The notes below the pieces were generated by a model. That model saw only the letters and a program-made list of their open reading frames with translations, ran no database searches and had not been told where the DNA came from. The position numbers and the translations under genes were made by a program. Positions 43,057 to 51,710 of a DNA stretch of 64,000 nt are shown in pieces (position 1 is the stretch's first letter; every line of letters starts with the position of its first letter). Source of the DNA: Verrucomicrobiota bacterium (lineage in GTDB: Bacteria; Verrucomicrobiota; Verrucomicrobiia; Verrucomicrobiales; Akkermansiaceae). The DNA is taken from positions 124,001 through 188,000 of the forward strand of contig JAURPJ010000015.1 in NCBI GenBank assembly GCA_030835305.1. The letters run 5' to 3'.

Positions 43057-44471
43057 ATGATTTCAAAGGCTACCACTGAAAAGTTCGATCGCGTTCTTGC
43101 TCCATTCCAACTCATGGTCCTGTTCTTTACTTTGGGCCTACCACTGCTTTCGTTGTCCAGATTGGGACTGGGGATTTGGCAGGCCGAAAGGATCAACACT
43201 GCGGATATCGGTTGAGCCACGTTTTCCTCCAAGGGGTTCGCTCGGATATCATTCTTCTTTCGATTTTGTCGGTGCCCTTGCTAATCCTCATTCCAGTCTT
43301 GGCGACTCGCTGGACTTGGCCGACCTATCGATCCCTGTCGTACTGTTGGTTTCTGCTTTCGATCACCGTTTTGGTTTTCATGGAGGCCTCCACGCCAAGT
43401 TTTATCATGCAGTATGACCTAAGGCCCAATCGCTTGTTTGTGGAATATCTCCGCTATCCCCGTGAAGTTTTGGCGGCCCATTTGGAATGGATTTCGTGTC
43501 CCTTTGCTGGTGGGGGTGGCCGTTTCAGCCCTCCTTTTTTACGGGGCTGGAATGGTGAGTTATTTTTGGCTAAAGGCGGAGCGGAAGTGGTCTTATCTCA
43601 AGTAGCTTTGCTGGTTCCCGCTTGTTGGTTTCATGCTCTTTGCAGGCATTCGATCCACGGCCGATCATCGTGCGGCGAATCCCGCCCTCTTTGCGGCTAC
43701 CGGAGATCCTCTGGTCAACGGACTGATTATCAACTCAAGTTGGTCGGTCTTGCATGCGATCCATAATCTGAAACACGAAGCCCGGTCCAGCGGGGTCTAT
43801 GGCAAGATGTCGGTAGAGGAAATGCTGAAGGAAACCAAGCTTTGGGTCAGTGAGGAGAGGGCGGCCTCGGAACCACCTCTGCGGAGTTTGCATGTGGCTT
43901 CACGGGAGAGAGAACGGCCGCTTAACCTTGTCATCATTTTGGAAGAGAGCCTGGGGGCAACTTTCGTGGAATCCCTGGGAGGAATTCCGGTGACGCAAAG
44001 TCGCGTGCTTACTGGAAGGATACTCTGTTTCTGGTGGTGGCGGATCATGACACCCCGGCCTATGGGAGCGAACTGGTCCCCGTGAAGAATTTCCATATAC
44101 CCGGGCTCTTTCTCGGAGCCGATTTGGAAGCAAAGACGATCAAAACGGTAGCCAGCCAGATCGACCTCCCGACAACCGCGCTGTCGCTCATGGGCATCAC
44201 GGCGGAACATCCCATGATCGGGCGTGACCTGAGCTCCGGGAGCGAAGGTGTGCCAGGTCGTGCGTTAATGCAGTTTTCTGAAAACTTCTGTATGATGGAG
44301 GGAAATGATCTCGTCATTTTGCGCCCTGAGAAGCCTCCTGCCTTCGGGGTGTATCATCGTGACTCCAAGTCGATGGGGCTTGTCGATGTCGAAAATGCCG
44401 TGCGTGCGCGCCGTGCTTTGGCATTCGCCCTTCTTCCTTCCTGGCTTTATCGTGAACAGCTATATCGATAG
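43057..44471 (+). pseudogene. Relic of an LTA-synthase-like membrane phospho/sulfo-transferase
   Basis: From ATG at 43057 the first frame gives membrane segments (LMVLFFTLGLPLLSLSRLGL) and stops by TGA at 43213. The next frame continues RLSHVFLQGVRSDIILLSIL and LLILIPVLATRWTWPTYRSL; another holds FMLFAGIRSTADHRAANPAL and NLVIILEESLGATFVESLGG. There the sequence jumps, out of frame, to YWKDTLFLVVADHDTPAYGS and FHIPGLFLGADLEAKTIKTV. The central catalytic part, including the nucleophile Thr, is deleted, and several frameshifts are present. The gene ends naturally at TAG 44469-44471. Adjacent to a receiver-domain relic; such genes are often found with two-component systems. Confidence 0.8.
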
Positions 44472-44517
44472 CGCATGGAAAAATGGTTTTGGCAGACCAG
44501 GCTTTGGCTTTCTGATC

Positions 44518-47500
44518 CTACTGTTTCTTTTTGGGATCCTTCAAGGAGGCCAGATAAGCAATGACGTCGCGGATTTCTGATTTTTTAAGAATGCCAATCA
44601 TTGGAGGCATGGTGGAAGCCGGGCGAGTGATCCCCTTGATTTCTTCCCGGAGGTAGGTGTTCTTTTCGCCGTTGGTGATGTCTGCGATGATCACTTGCTT
44701 GGCGTTCTCCTTGTGAAGGTTGCCGGCGGCAATAGTGCCGTCCTTCAATGTCACTGAAACCATGCCATAACCCGGTGCCACGTGGGCGTTGGGCTTGACC
44801 AGGGATTCGAGGAGATAGTCTCGTTTGTGAAGGCTGCCGACGTTCCAAAGATCAGGGCCGGCGATGCCCCCTTTGCGGCCTCGTTGACCCTTGTGGCAGC
44901 GGGTGCATTGGGCTGCGCCGTGGTTGTAAAAGACAAAGCGCCCCTGGTTGATATCGCCTCCTTCGAGAGTGACCGAATGAGTGGCAAGGGGATCGGACTG
45001 ATCCACTTTGGCCTGATAGGCAGCAAGAGCTTCGACGATTTGAACGTCGTCCTGTTTTTCAGCAGCCTCGATGATGTCGAGATGCACAGCTGCTGGTTGC
45101 CCCGATATTGTTTTTAAGGAAGTGAGAATGAATTTGGCCACTTCGGGGTCCTTGATTTCACCAAGAGTGGCAAAGGCGTTTTGAAGGTCGTGGATTCTCT
45201 TCGATGATAGAATTTTCTGAGCTTGAGCGACGGCTGCCCGGGGATCGATTTGAGCCAATGCATCCAAGCTTCTTGCGCGAATCTCCTTATCGCCATGGTT
45301 GAGGGTCTTTGTCAGTGTCGCCGAGAGTTGGGTGTTCGCTGTTTTTTGCAGATTTTCGAGAGCGGCGAGACGAATGCTTGTAGCGTTTTTGGGGTTGGCA
45401 AAGTGAGCGAGCAAGGTGTCTGCTTCGATCTCAATATCAAAGCTTTCGGTAGTGCGAATCACTTCAGCGAGGAGTTGTCCTTTCGAAGTTTTGAGAAGTT
45501 TATTCAGGGCAGTCGCGATGGCGTCTTCATGGGCTTCAAGCGAACGATCATTGGAGAGCGGACGATGTTTGCCGGTGGTAGGATCTGCCGCGGGTGGATT
45601 CTCCCAGCGTTGCAGGACGAAGAGTGCTTCCATGCGAAGGTTTTCGGGGTGATCCGGATCGCCTGCGATTTCCAAAATCCGCTGGACGTTGTCGGACCCA
45701 CCCACACGGTAAATGGCATTGATGATACGGTAGTCGACCATCGCGGTGGACTTGCCGAGCCATTGGGTGGCACGGGCGAGAGCAGGGCGGGCTTCTTCGA
45801 TATAACTGTCGTTGATGGCCTGGATTGCCTCGATGACGACGCTTGAGTCTGAGTCATTGAGGAAGGCGGCGACGCCGGCGTGTTTTAGTCTGCGAAGGAC
45901 CATGATTGCTCCGAGGCGGACTGCGTCAGAAGGATGGTCTTTGAGCGCCACGATTTGGTCAGCGGAATCGGAAGACCGAGCGATGAGTTCGAGACCATAA
46001 ATGGCACCGTGGCGAAGGTAGGGGTCGGTGTTTTTCTCAATAAGAGAAACGAGAGCGGGAATGTCATCAGGGTTTACCGCTTTGCCGAGCGCGATGGCGG
46101 AGAGCATTCGTGTGTTGAGATTTTCGTCGCTCAGAAGGGCAGAGAGGGTCGTTCGAAATGGCTTGGGGTTGGTTTGTCCAAGGGCTTGTGCGGCCTGTCC
46201 GCGGATCCGCCAGTTTTGATCGGAGCAGAGACTCTTCAGCAGAGTTTGGGAATCCTTGTCATTTTGAAGGCGTGCCAGTTGTGCCAGCCCCCAAAGCCCG
46301 TGAAGGCGTGTGACAAGACTGTTCTTGGGATGGGTGGCATCGATCAGGAGATCACGATTCCCGACGCTTTTTGCCAGGGCGAACTGGGCGCGTTGGCGGA
46401 CCCGGTGGTCCTGGTGCCGGAGAAGCTCTGATAGCTTCTCGGGCGCAAGATTTTCGAAGCCTTTTGCGAAGAGTGAAAGGACTTCAGAGATGACGGGCTT
46501 GGCAATTTCATCAGGGTTCTCAAAGACAAAGATGGTGCCTTTATCATAGGTTTTCCAACTGCCGGTGAAGTCACTAACGTAGACGCGGCCATCGTAACCA
46601 AACTCCATGTCAGTGTTGAGGAATCCTTTGATGAAGGTTTCGTTGTTGGTGACCGAGAAGGAAGCTCCGGTTGGCTCCACTTTGAATCCGATCACGCTGC
46701 TGCGACCGCCGCAGTAATCGCAGATAAAAAAGTGCTCGTCCCAATGATTGGCGAGACCGGTTCCGGGGTTGTAGGTGAGTCCGGAGGGGCCGGTACTGAG
46801 GTGGGTGATGGGCGGAAGGAAGGCATTCGGGCGATTTTCACCTTTGAGATCCCAGCCGCTTTCTTCCATCCACGGGATCTTGTGACGATTCCTGACATCG
46901 ATGGCGTGGCGAAAGTTGCGGAGGTTTTGGTTGCCGCGATGCCAGCCGGAATCTCCACCTTCGACCATGTAAACGACGCGGGCCTTGTCGCCCATGTCCG
47001 CATTGTTATCGACTGAGAAGGCAGAACCATATTGATCAAAAGCAATTTCCTTGGGGTTTCGTAGGCCGGAATGAATGACTTCGAGGTTACTGCCATCGGG
47101 TTCCATGCGGAAGATGGCGCCCGCGTATTGATCGTAAAGGTGTCGTCCGTCGGTGGTCTTGAGATTGTAGCCACGATCGCCAATGGTGAAATAGACGCGT
47201 CCATCCGGCCCGAAGGTGAAGCCATTGAGGTCGTGGCCGCTGAGGCTGACGCTGATACCGTAGCCTTCTTGAAGCGATTCGCGTTTGTCGGCCTTTAAGT
47301 CACCGTCGACATCTTCGAGCATCCAGACATGGGGGATGCAGGCAAAGTAAACCTTCCCATTTGCGGCGAAGATGCCGGCGGCGGTGCCATCAAGAGGATT
47401 GTTGAATCCATCGGCAAAGATTTGAGACTTATCCATTTTGCCATTGCCGTCCTCGTCTATCAGGACCCGGATTTTGTCGGAATGCTCGGTGTAATAAGAG

Positions 47501-47880
47501 AGAGGTTTGATTTCGGCGTGCTTGCGATACATTGCAAGTCGCCCAGCGGTTGAGGTGAGGGCGATGTCGTCGCGCAGCCAGTGTTGGTTGCGACGGTTGT
47601 CCTCGATGCCGCGGTCGAAGCGGTGGGTCTCGGAGAGATAGAGACGATTCTGTTCATCAAAGGCGATTGCAGTGACGTTAAGAGCGTCCGGCTCGCGTGC
47701 ATAGACACGGGCCGTCATTTCCCCGGGGTACTGAATGGTGGAGAGAAGTGCTTCGTCCGGGTCCTTGGCGGGAAATTTTTCCGGGTTGGCGGTGCCTTCT
47801 ATCTTTGGACTCTCTCCGTCATTGGGGCACGCGAGCAGCGGGGCGCAGAAAAGAGCACTGAGAAAAGCTTTCAGAATCAT
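44518..47880 (-). CDS. PVC-type heme-binding CxxCH protein with propeller and HEAT repeats
   Basis: 1120 residues from ATG at 47880, which gives a signal peptide (MILKAFLSALFCAPLLA); the upstream extension is rejected. Residues about 45-460 form a PQQ/sorbosone-dehydrogenase-like propeller (NVTAIAFDEQNRLYLSETHRF, LRNPKEIAFDQYGSAFSVDNN). HEAT-like repeats follow (about 480-960: HRVRQRAQFALAKSV, WRIRGQAAQALGQTN). The C-terminal cytochrome c domain has C992-T-R-C995-H, then PDLWNVGSLHKRDYLLESLV and distal Met region MPPMIG. This architecture is characteristic of Planctomycetes and Verrucomicrobia. Predicted extracytoplasmic oxidoreductase; substrate unknown. Confidence 0.93.
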   Translation of the reverse strand: MILKAFLSALFCAPLLACPNDGESPKIEGTANPEKFPAKDPDEALLSTIQYPGEMTARVYAREPDALNVTAIAFDEQNRLYLSETHRFDRGIEDNRRNQHWLRDDIALTSTAGRLAMYRKHAEIKPLSYYTEHSDKIRVLIDEDGNGKMDKSQIFADGFNNPLDGTAAGIFAANGKVYFACIPHVWMLEDVDGDLKADKRESLQEGYGISVSLSGHDLNGFTFGPDGRVYFTIGDRGYNLKTTDGRHLYDQYAGAIFRMEPDGSNLEVIHSGLRNPKEIAFDQYGSAFSVDNNADMGDKARVVYMVEGGDSGWHRGNQNLRNFRHAIDVRNRHKIPWMEESGWDLKGENRPNAFLPPITHLSTGPSGLTYNPGTGLANHWDEHFFICDYCGGRSSVIGFKVEPTGASFSVTNNETFIKGFLNTDMEFGYDGRVYVSDFTGSWKTYDKGTIFVFENPDEIAKPVISEVLSLFAKGFENLAPEKLSELLRHQDHRVRQRAQFALAKSVGNRDLLIDATHPKNSLVTRLHGLWGLAQLARLQNDKDSQTLLKSLCSDQNWRIRGQAAQALGQTNPKPFRTTLSALLSDENLNTRMLSAIALGKAVNPDDIPALVSLIEKNTDPYLRHGAIYGLELIARSSDSADQIVALKDHPSDAVRLGAIMVLRRLKHAGVAAFLNDSDSSVVIEAIQAINDSYIEEARPALARATQWLGKSTAMVDYRIINAIYRVGGSDNVQRILEIAGDPDHPENLRMEALFVLQRWENPPAADPTTGKHRPLSNDRSLEAHEDAIATALNKLLKTSKGQLLAEVIRTTESFDIEIEADTLLAHFANPKNATSIRLAALENLQKTANTQLSATLTKTLNHGDKEIRARSLDALAQIDPRAAVAQAQKILSSKRIHDLQNAFATLGEIKDPEVAKFILTSLKTISGQPAAVHLDIIEAAEKQDDVQIVEALAAYQAKVDQSDPLATHSVTLEGGDINQGRFVFYNHGAAQCTRCHKGQRGRKGGIAGPDLWNVGSLHKRDYLLESLVKPNAHVAPGYGMVSVTLKDGTIAAGNLHKENAKQVIIADITNGEKNTYLREEIKGITRPASTMPPMIGILKKSEIRDVIAYLASLKDPKKKQ

Positions 47881-48086
47881 GTTCGCCTTTAACTTGAATG
47901 AAGAAGTGATTCTTACAAGTGAACTCTGTTTTCCGCTGCCCTGACCCGGGGGCAGGTAAATTGGGTATAAAACGATAGCGGGGTGCGGCCGAAGGATCAA
48001 GTGGGGAAGTATGTTCATCTTGTCCCTGATTAAGGGGACGTTTTTGATGGTCGATTTGAGGCTGCTTTTCCCGTAGTTTTTCGTTC

Positions 48087-49382
48087 ATGACGCGTTTCCT
48101 GTTTTTCGTTTTAGCCGCCAGCGCGGCGGGCTTGCCGGTTTTTGGTGTTTCACTGGACGAAGCATACTCGATCCTTAAGCCATCGCCGGAGCCGTCTTCC
48201 AGGCGCGTGAATCCATCAGGACTGAAAGGGAGAATCATGACCGGCTATCAAGGCTGGTTTCGGGCGGAAGGGGATGGTGCCGGGATGGGGTTTCATCACT
48301 ATGGCATAGGACAGAAGCTCGGGCCCAAGCATCTGACGATCGATCTCTGGCCGGATATGTCGGAATACGACGATGATGAGAGGTTTGAAACGGTGTTTCG
48401 CCACAAAAATGGAAAGACCGCGGAGGTGTTCAGCTCAGTGAATCCCAAGACGGTTAACCGACATTTTCGATGGATGAAGAATTACGGGATCGACGGAGCC
48501 TTCGTGCAGAGGTTTGGGGTCGTCGGCGCGAAGAATTATCGCTCGTATTATCATCTAAAGGCCGATAACCAAAAGTTGTTGAACTGTCGTGAAGCCGCCA
48601 ACGCAAACGGACGGGCCTATGCGCTTATGTATGACCTTTCCGGGTTGAAGTCGGAGGATTTTGAGAGGCTCAATCGTGATTGGAAGAATCTCCGAAGTCG
48701 AATGAAGTTGGGAACGCATCCAAATGACCAAGCTTACCTGCAATACAAGGGCAAGCCGCTGGTTGCGATTTGGGGAGTGGGTTTCAACGACGACCGTGGT
48801 TACTCGCTCGAAGACGCCGGGGAATTTATTAGGCTCTTGAAACACAATCCGGAATGGGGAGGCATGAGCGTAATGCTCGGGGTTCCTTTTGGGTTTCGTA
48901 AGTTGGAGCGTGATGCGATCGATGATCAGCAGCTTCATGAGGTTTTGAAATTGGCTGATATCGTTAGTCCCTGGTCGGTGGGACGCTATCACCAGGTGGA
49001 TTTCAAGAGCGGGAAGCACGTTGCCAATTTGGTGGAAGACCGGAAGTGGTGTGAGAAGAACGGGCTCGACTATCTGCCGGTGATTTATCCCGGTTTCAGT
49101 TGGCACAATATGAAAGGTGAGAAGCTGGATGTGATCCCCCGCCGCGGCGGGAATTTTTACTGGGATCAATTCGTGGGCGTGAGAGCCGCGTGCATCGAGA
49201 CGGCTTACCTCGCAATGTTTGACGAGGTCGATGAAGCGACTGCGATTTTTAAGGTGAGTAATGATCCACCGGTTGGAGAAGGGTTCCAGTTTCTGGATAA
49301 CGAGGGACTTCCACCCGACCACTATCTGAAACTCTCGGGGCAGGGCGGCAAACTTTTGCGTGGCGAAGTGCCGGCGAAGTGA
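48087..49382 (+). CDS. Secreted GH71/GH99-like glycoside hydrolase
   Basis: 431 residues, signal peptide MTRFLFFVLAASAAGLPVFG. The TIM-barrel pattern is MTGYQGWFRAEGDG near 51, NYGIDGAFVQRFG near 137, YALMYDLSGL near 180, LVAIWGVGFNDDRGYS near 233, VMLGVPFG near 270, and VIYPGFSWHNMKG near 337. These match GH71/99-like proteins annotated in PVC genomes, related to endo-alpha-mannanases and alpha-1,3-glucanases. Catalytic acids are not firmly placed. Diverges from the heme-protein gene across about 206 bases, so a shared promoter region is possible. Confidence 0.8.
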   Translation: MTRFLFFVLAASAAGLPVFGVSLDEAYSILKPSPEPSSRRVNPSGLKGRIMTGYQGWFRAEGDGAGMGFHHYGIGQKLGPKHLTIDLWPDMSEYDDDERFETVFRHKNGKTAEVFSSVNPKTVNRHFRWMKNYGIDGAFVQRFGVVGAKNYRSYYHLKADNQKLLNCREAANANGRAYALMYDLSGLKSEDFERLNRDWKNLRSRMKLGTHPNDQAYLQYKGKPLVAIWGVGFNDDRGYSLEDAGEFIRLLKHNPEWGGMSVMLGVPFGFRKLERDAIDDQQLHEVLKLADIVSPWSVGRYHQVDFKSGKHVANLVEDRKWCEKNGLDYLPVIYPGFSWHNMKGEKLDVIPRRGGNFYWDQFVGVRAACIETAYLAMFDEVDEATAIFKVSNDPPVGEGFQFLDNEGLPPDHYLKLSGQGGKLLRGEVPAK

Positions 49383-49514
49383 AGTTTTGGGCAGTTCCTC
49401 ACGGTCGTTTTCTCCGGGGCCTCGCCCTTCCGGATTCGGTGATTGATGAAACGAATTGCCTTTATTCCTGACATACAAGGAAGGAATTGTCCGTATCCTG
49501 ATGAATCCAAATCC

Positions 49515-50774
49515 ATGAAGAGTATCTCCAATCGCGTCTGTTTCGTTCGTTTTATCCTCGCCACCTTCACGGTGCTGCTAGGGCTTCCCGGTCTGCAGGC
49601 GGAAGACAACTGGACGCAGTTCCGCGGGCCCACCGGGCGCGGACATTCGACCGCCGGTGATGTGCCCATCAAGTGGAACATGGACTCGGTAATCTGGAAA
49701 AAAACGCTCAAAGGGCAGGGGCAATCGTCTCCCGTGAACTGGGGTGATCGAATCTTCCTCACCAGTGCTTCGGAAGACGGCAGGGAACGCTACGTCTTCT
49801 GTCTGGATCGCAAGGACGGCAAACTTCTTTGGGAGAAAACGATCACCTGTGCTGCTCCGGAAAACCCGCACAAGATGAACAGCTATGCCACTCCCACTTG
49901 CGCCACCGATGGCAAACGGGTGGTGGCTTTCTTCGGCCCGGGTGGGCTGCATTGCTTTGATCTCGATGGGGAAAAGCAATGGTCACGACAGCTTGGGGCT
50001 TTTCCCGGTCCCTGGGGTGTGGCGGCTTCTCCCATTTTCCTCGGTGAGCTCGTGATTCAGAATTGCGATGCGGAGGGCGCTTCCTCCCTCGTTGCTTTCG
50101 ATCTCAAAACAGGGGAGCAAGTCTGGAAGACCGAGCGCGAAGCAAAGCCGCGCGGTGGTTGGAGCACGCCGATTGTCATCGGAGATGGTGAGAGTCAGGA
50201 GCTAATTTTAAATGGTGAACTGGGAGTGCGCGGATACGATCCCAGAACGGGAAAAGAGTTATGGTTCTGCAAGGCCTTCAACGGACGAGGATCGCCCGTT
50301 CCGGATTTTGCAAACGGGCTTCTCCACGTCGTGAGCGGTAAGCCGGGCGACACCTACGCTGTCAAACCGGGCGGTAAAGGCGACGTCACCGGGTCACACA
50401 TGGTCTGGCATACCAAGCGCCGTGGTGGCCGCGATTTGCCATCGCCTGCAGTGGTTGATGGTTACCTGCTCGTCGTTTCGATGTCGGGCAAGGCCACTTG
50501 TTATGACGCCAAGACCGGGAAGATTTACTGGAAGGAAAAGCTCGGTGTGAAAGGGGAGTTTGCGTCGGCCCCCTTGGTTTTGAAAGGACATGTCCTTCTC
50601 CAGAATGTCTATGGAGGTGGCGTTCTCGTGATCAAGCCCGGCAAGAATCTGGAGATCGTCGCCAACAATTCATTGGGTGCCGAGGTCTCGGAAATGTTCC
50701 GTGCTACATTGGCTCCAATTAAAGGCCAGATCTTCGCGCGCTCGTTTTCGACGGTCTATTGTATTGGGAGGTGA
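49515..50774 (+). CDS. Secreted PQQ-like beta-propeller (BamB-like) protein
   Basis: 419 residues from ATG at 49515, which gives a signal peptide (CFVRFILATFTVLLGLPGLQA). DNWTQFRGPTGRGHS is the usual opening of PVC PQQ-like proteins. Blade repeats include FCLDRKDGKLLWEKTI, LVAFDLKTGEQVWKTERE, RGYDPRTGKELWFCKA and TCYDAKTGKIYWKEKL. No PQQ-dehydrogenase catalytic domain is seen, so it may be a structural or quinoprotein-like propeller. The 289 bases after its stop hold no gene I recognise. Confidence 0.88.
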   Translation: MKSISNRVCFVRFILATFTVLLGLPGLQAEDNWTQFRGPTGRGHSTAGDVPIKWNMDSVIWKKTLKGQGQSSPVNWGDRIFLTSASEDGRERYVFCLDRKDGKLLWEKTITCAAPENPHKMNSYATPTCATDGKRVVAFFGPGGLHCFDLDGEKQWSRQLGAFPGPWGVAASPIFLGELVIQNCDAEGASSLVAFDLKTGEQVWKTEREAKPRGGWSTPIVIGDGESQELILNGELGVRGYDPRTGKELWFCKAFNGRGSPVPDFANGLLHVVSGKPGDTYAVKPGGKGDVTGSHMVWHTKRRGGRDLPSPAVVDGYLLVVSMSGKATCYDAKTGKIYWKEKLGVKGEFASAPLVLKGHVLLQNVYGGGVLVIKPGKNLEIVANNSLGAEVSEMFRATLAPIKGQIFARSFSTVYCIGR

Positions 50775-51063
50775 AAGGCTTTCCCAAAGCCCGGATGACG
50801 CCCAAGTGTCACGTGGGGCGGAGTTCGGAGCGGGAAGATGATCGCTTGGGGTGACCTACTTGTCGATGAGTTCGAGGGCCATTGGGAGCTTGCTTTTTAC
50901 AGGCAGGAGGTTGGAAGGCCCCATTCCTCGATATTGGGCTGGCATGGTTCTGTGAGTCACGTTACGGCGGACCCTTACGCGCAATATTCCTGTTTTCAAT
51001 TATCAAACAAAACACTCAAAATTTTTGATTCCTGACCCATCCCATATTGAGCAGCCCAAGACC

Positions 51064-51639
51064 ATGGATTCGGACCTCACCTTAGTAAAAGCGGGCACTG
51101 GCGTTCTGACCAATACACTGACGGTTTGTTGGATCGTGCGTCTCTCGTGTGTTTGGTGGCGGCGATTGCCGGTTTGATAAATTCCGGAAAGCGTTGTTTG
51201 TATTTCTCGTCGGGTTCAGTGGGTTCCGGTGTTTCAGCTTTCGGGCTGACAAAGTATCCGGAGGACATTGTCACGCGCCAGGCCTGTGCGGGAGTCGGAC
51301 AGGCCCGTTTGATGGAAACCTACGGCGCACTTTTCAGTAATTTCGACATTACGGTGGCGCAGGTTCTTTTGACCGCAACGGATTTGGCCACCCTGGAGAA
51401 GGCAGGTTATGTGTCCAGCAAATTGGAGCGTATCCTTGAGGAGCCGAGGGGCTGCCCATCATCAACGAGAACGATTCCGTGGCGATCAAAGGAGTTAACC
51501 TTTGGCAACAACGACATGTTGTCGCTCACGGTTTGCCAAGATGGTGGGGGCTTCAAAGATTATTTTGCTGACTAGTGTAGAGGGTCTGTTGGACCCTGTT
51601 CGCAAGGAGTTAATTCCCGAGGTCGTTGCCGTAGCCTGA
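51064..51639 (+). pseudogene. proB: Frameshifted and truncated glutamate 5-kinase relic
   Basis: The frame from ATG at 51064 reads MDSDLTLVKAGTGVLTNTLT, matching VVKVGTGVLT at the start of ProB, then shifts. The next frame gives LDRASLVCLVAAIAGLINSG, LTKYPEDIVTRQACAGVGQA, RLMETYGALFSNFDITVAQV and LLTATDLA. A third frame gives LPIINENDSVAIK, then ELTFGNNDMLSLTV and [20 protein letters not shown], ending TGA at 51639. Phrases are unmistakably ProB (IINENDSVA, FGDNDMLS). Multiple shifts, a short internal deletion and loss of the C-terminal part mean it is dead. A second intact proB should be sought. Confidence 0.85.
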
Positions 51640-51710
51640 CCTCCCTAAAAAACCTCCCCGGATTGGAAGCTGGTTATTCCGGTGACGAAAGTGTTCACTA
51701 TCCCAACCCC

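Noticed and set aside
50775-51063. Possible gene between the PQQ-propeller and the proB relic
   Set aside because: The short open frame shows no signal peptide, domain or ribosome binding site; nothing can be supported.
51126-51575. Stand-alone 149-residue gene
   Set aside because: The sequence is a frameshifted internal part of ProB, so it is counted with the proB relic.
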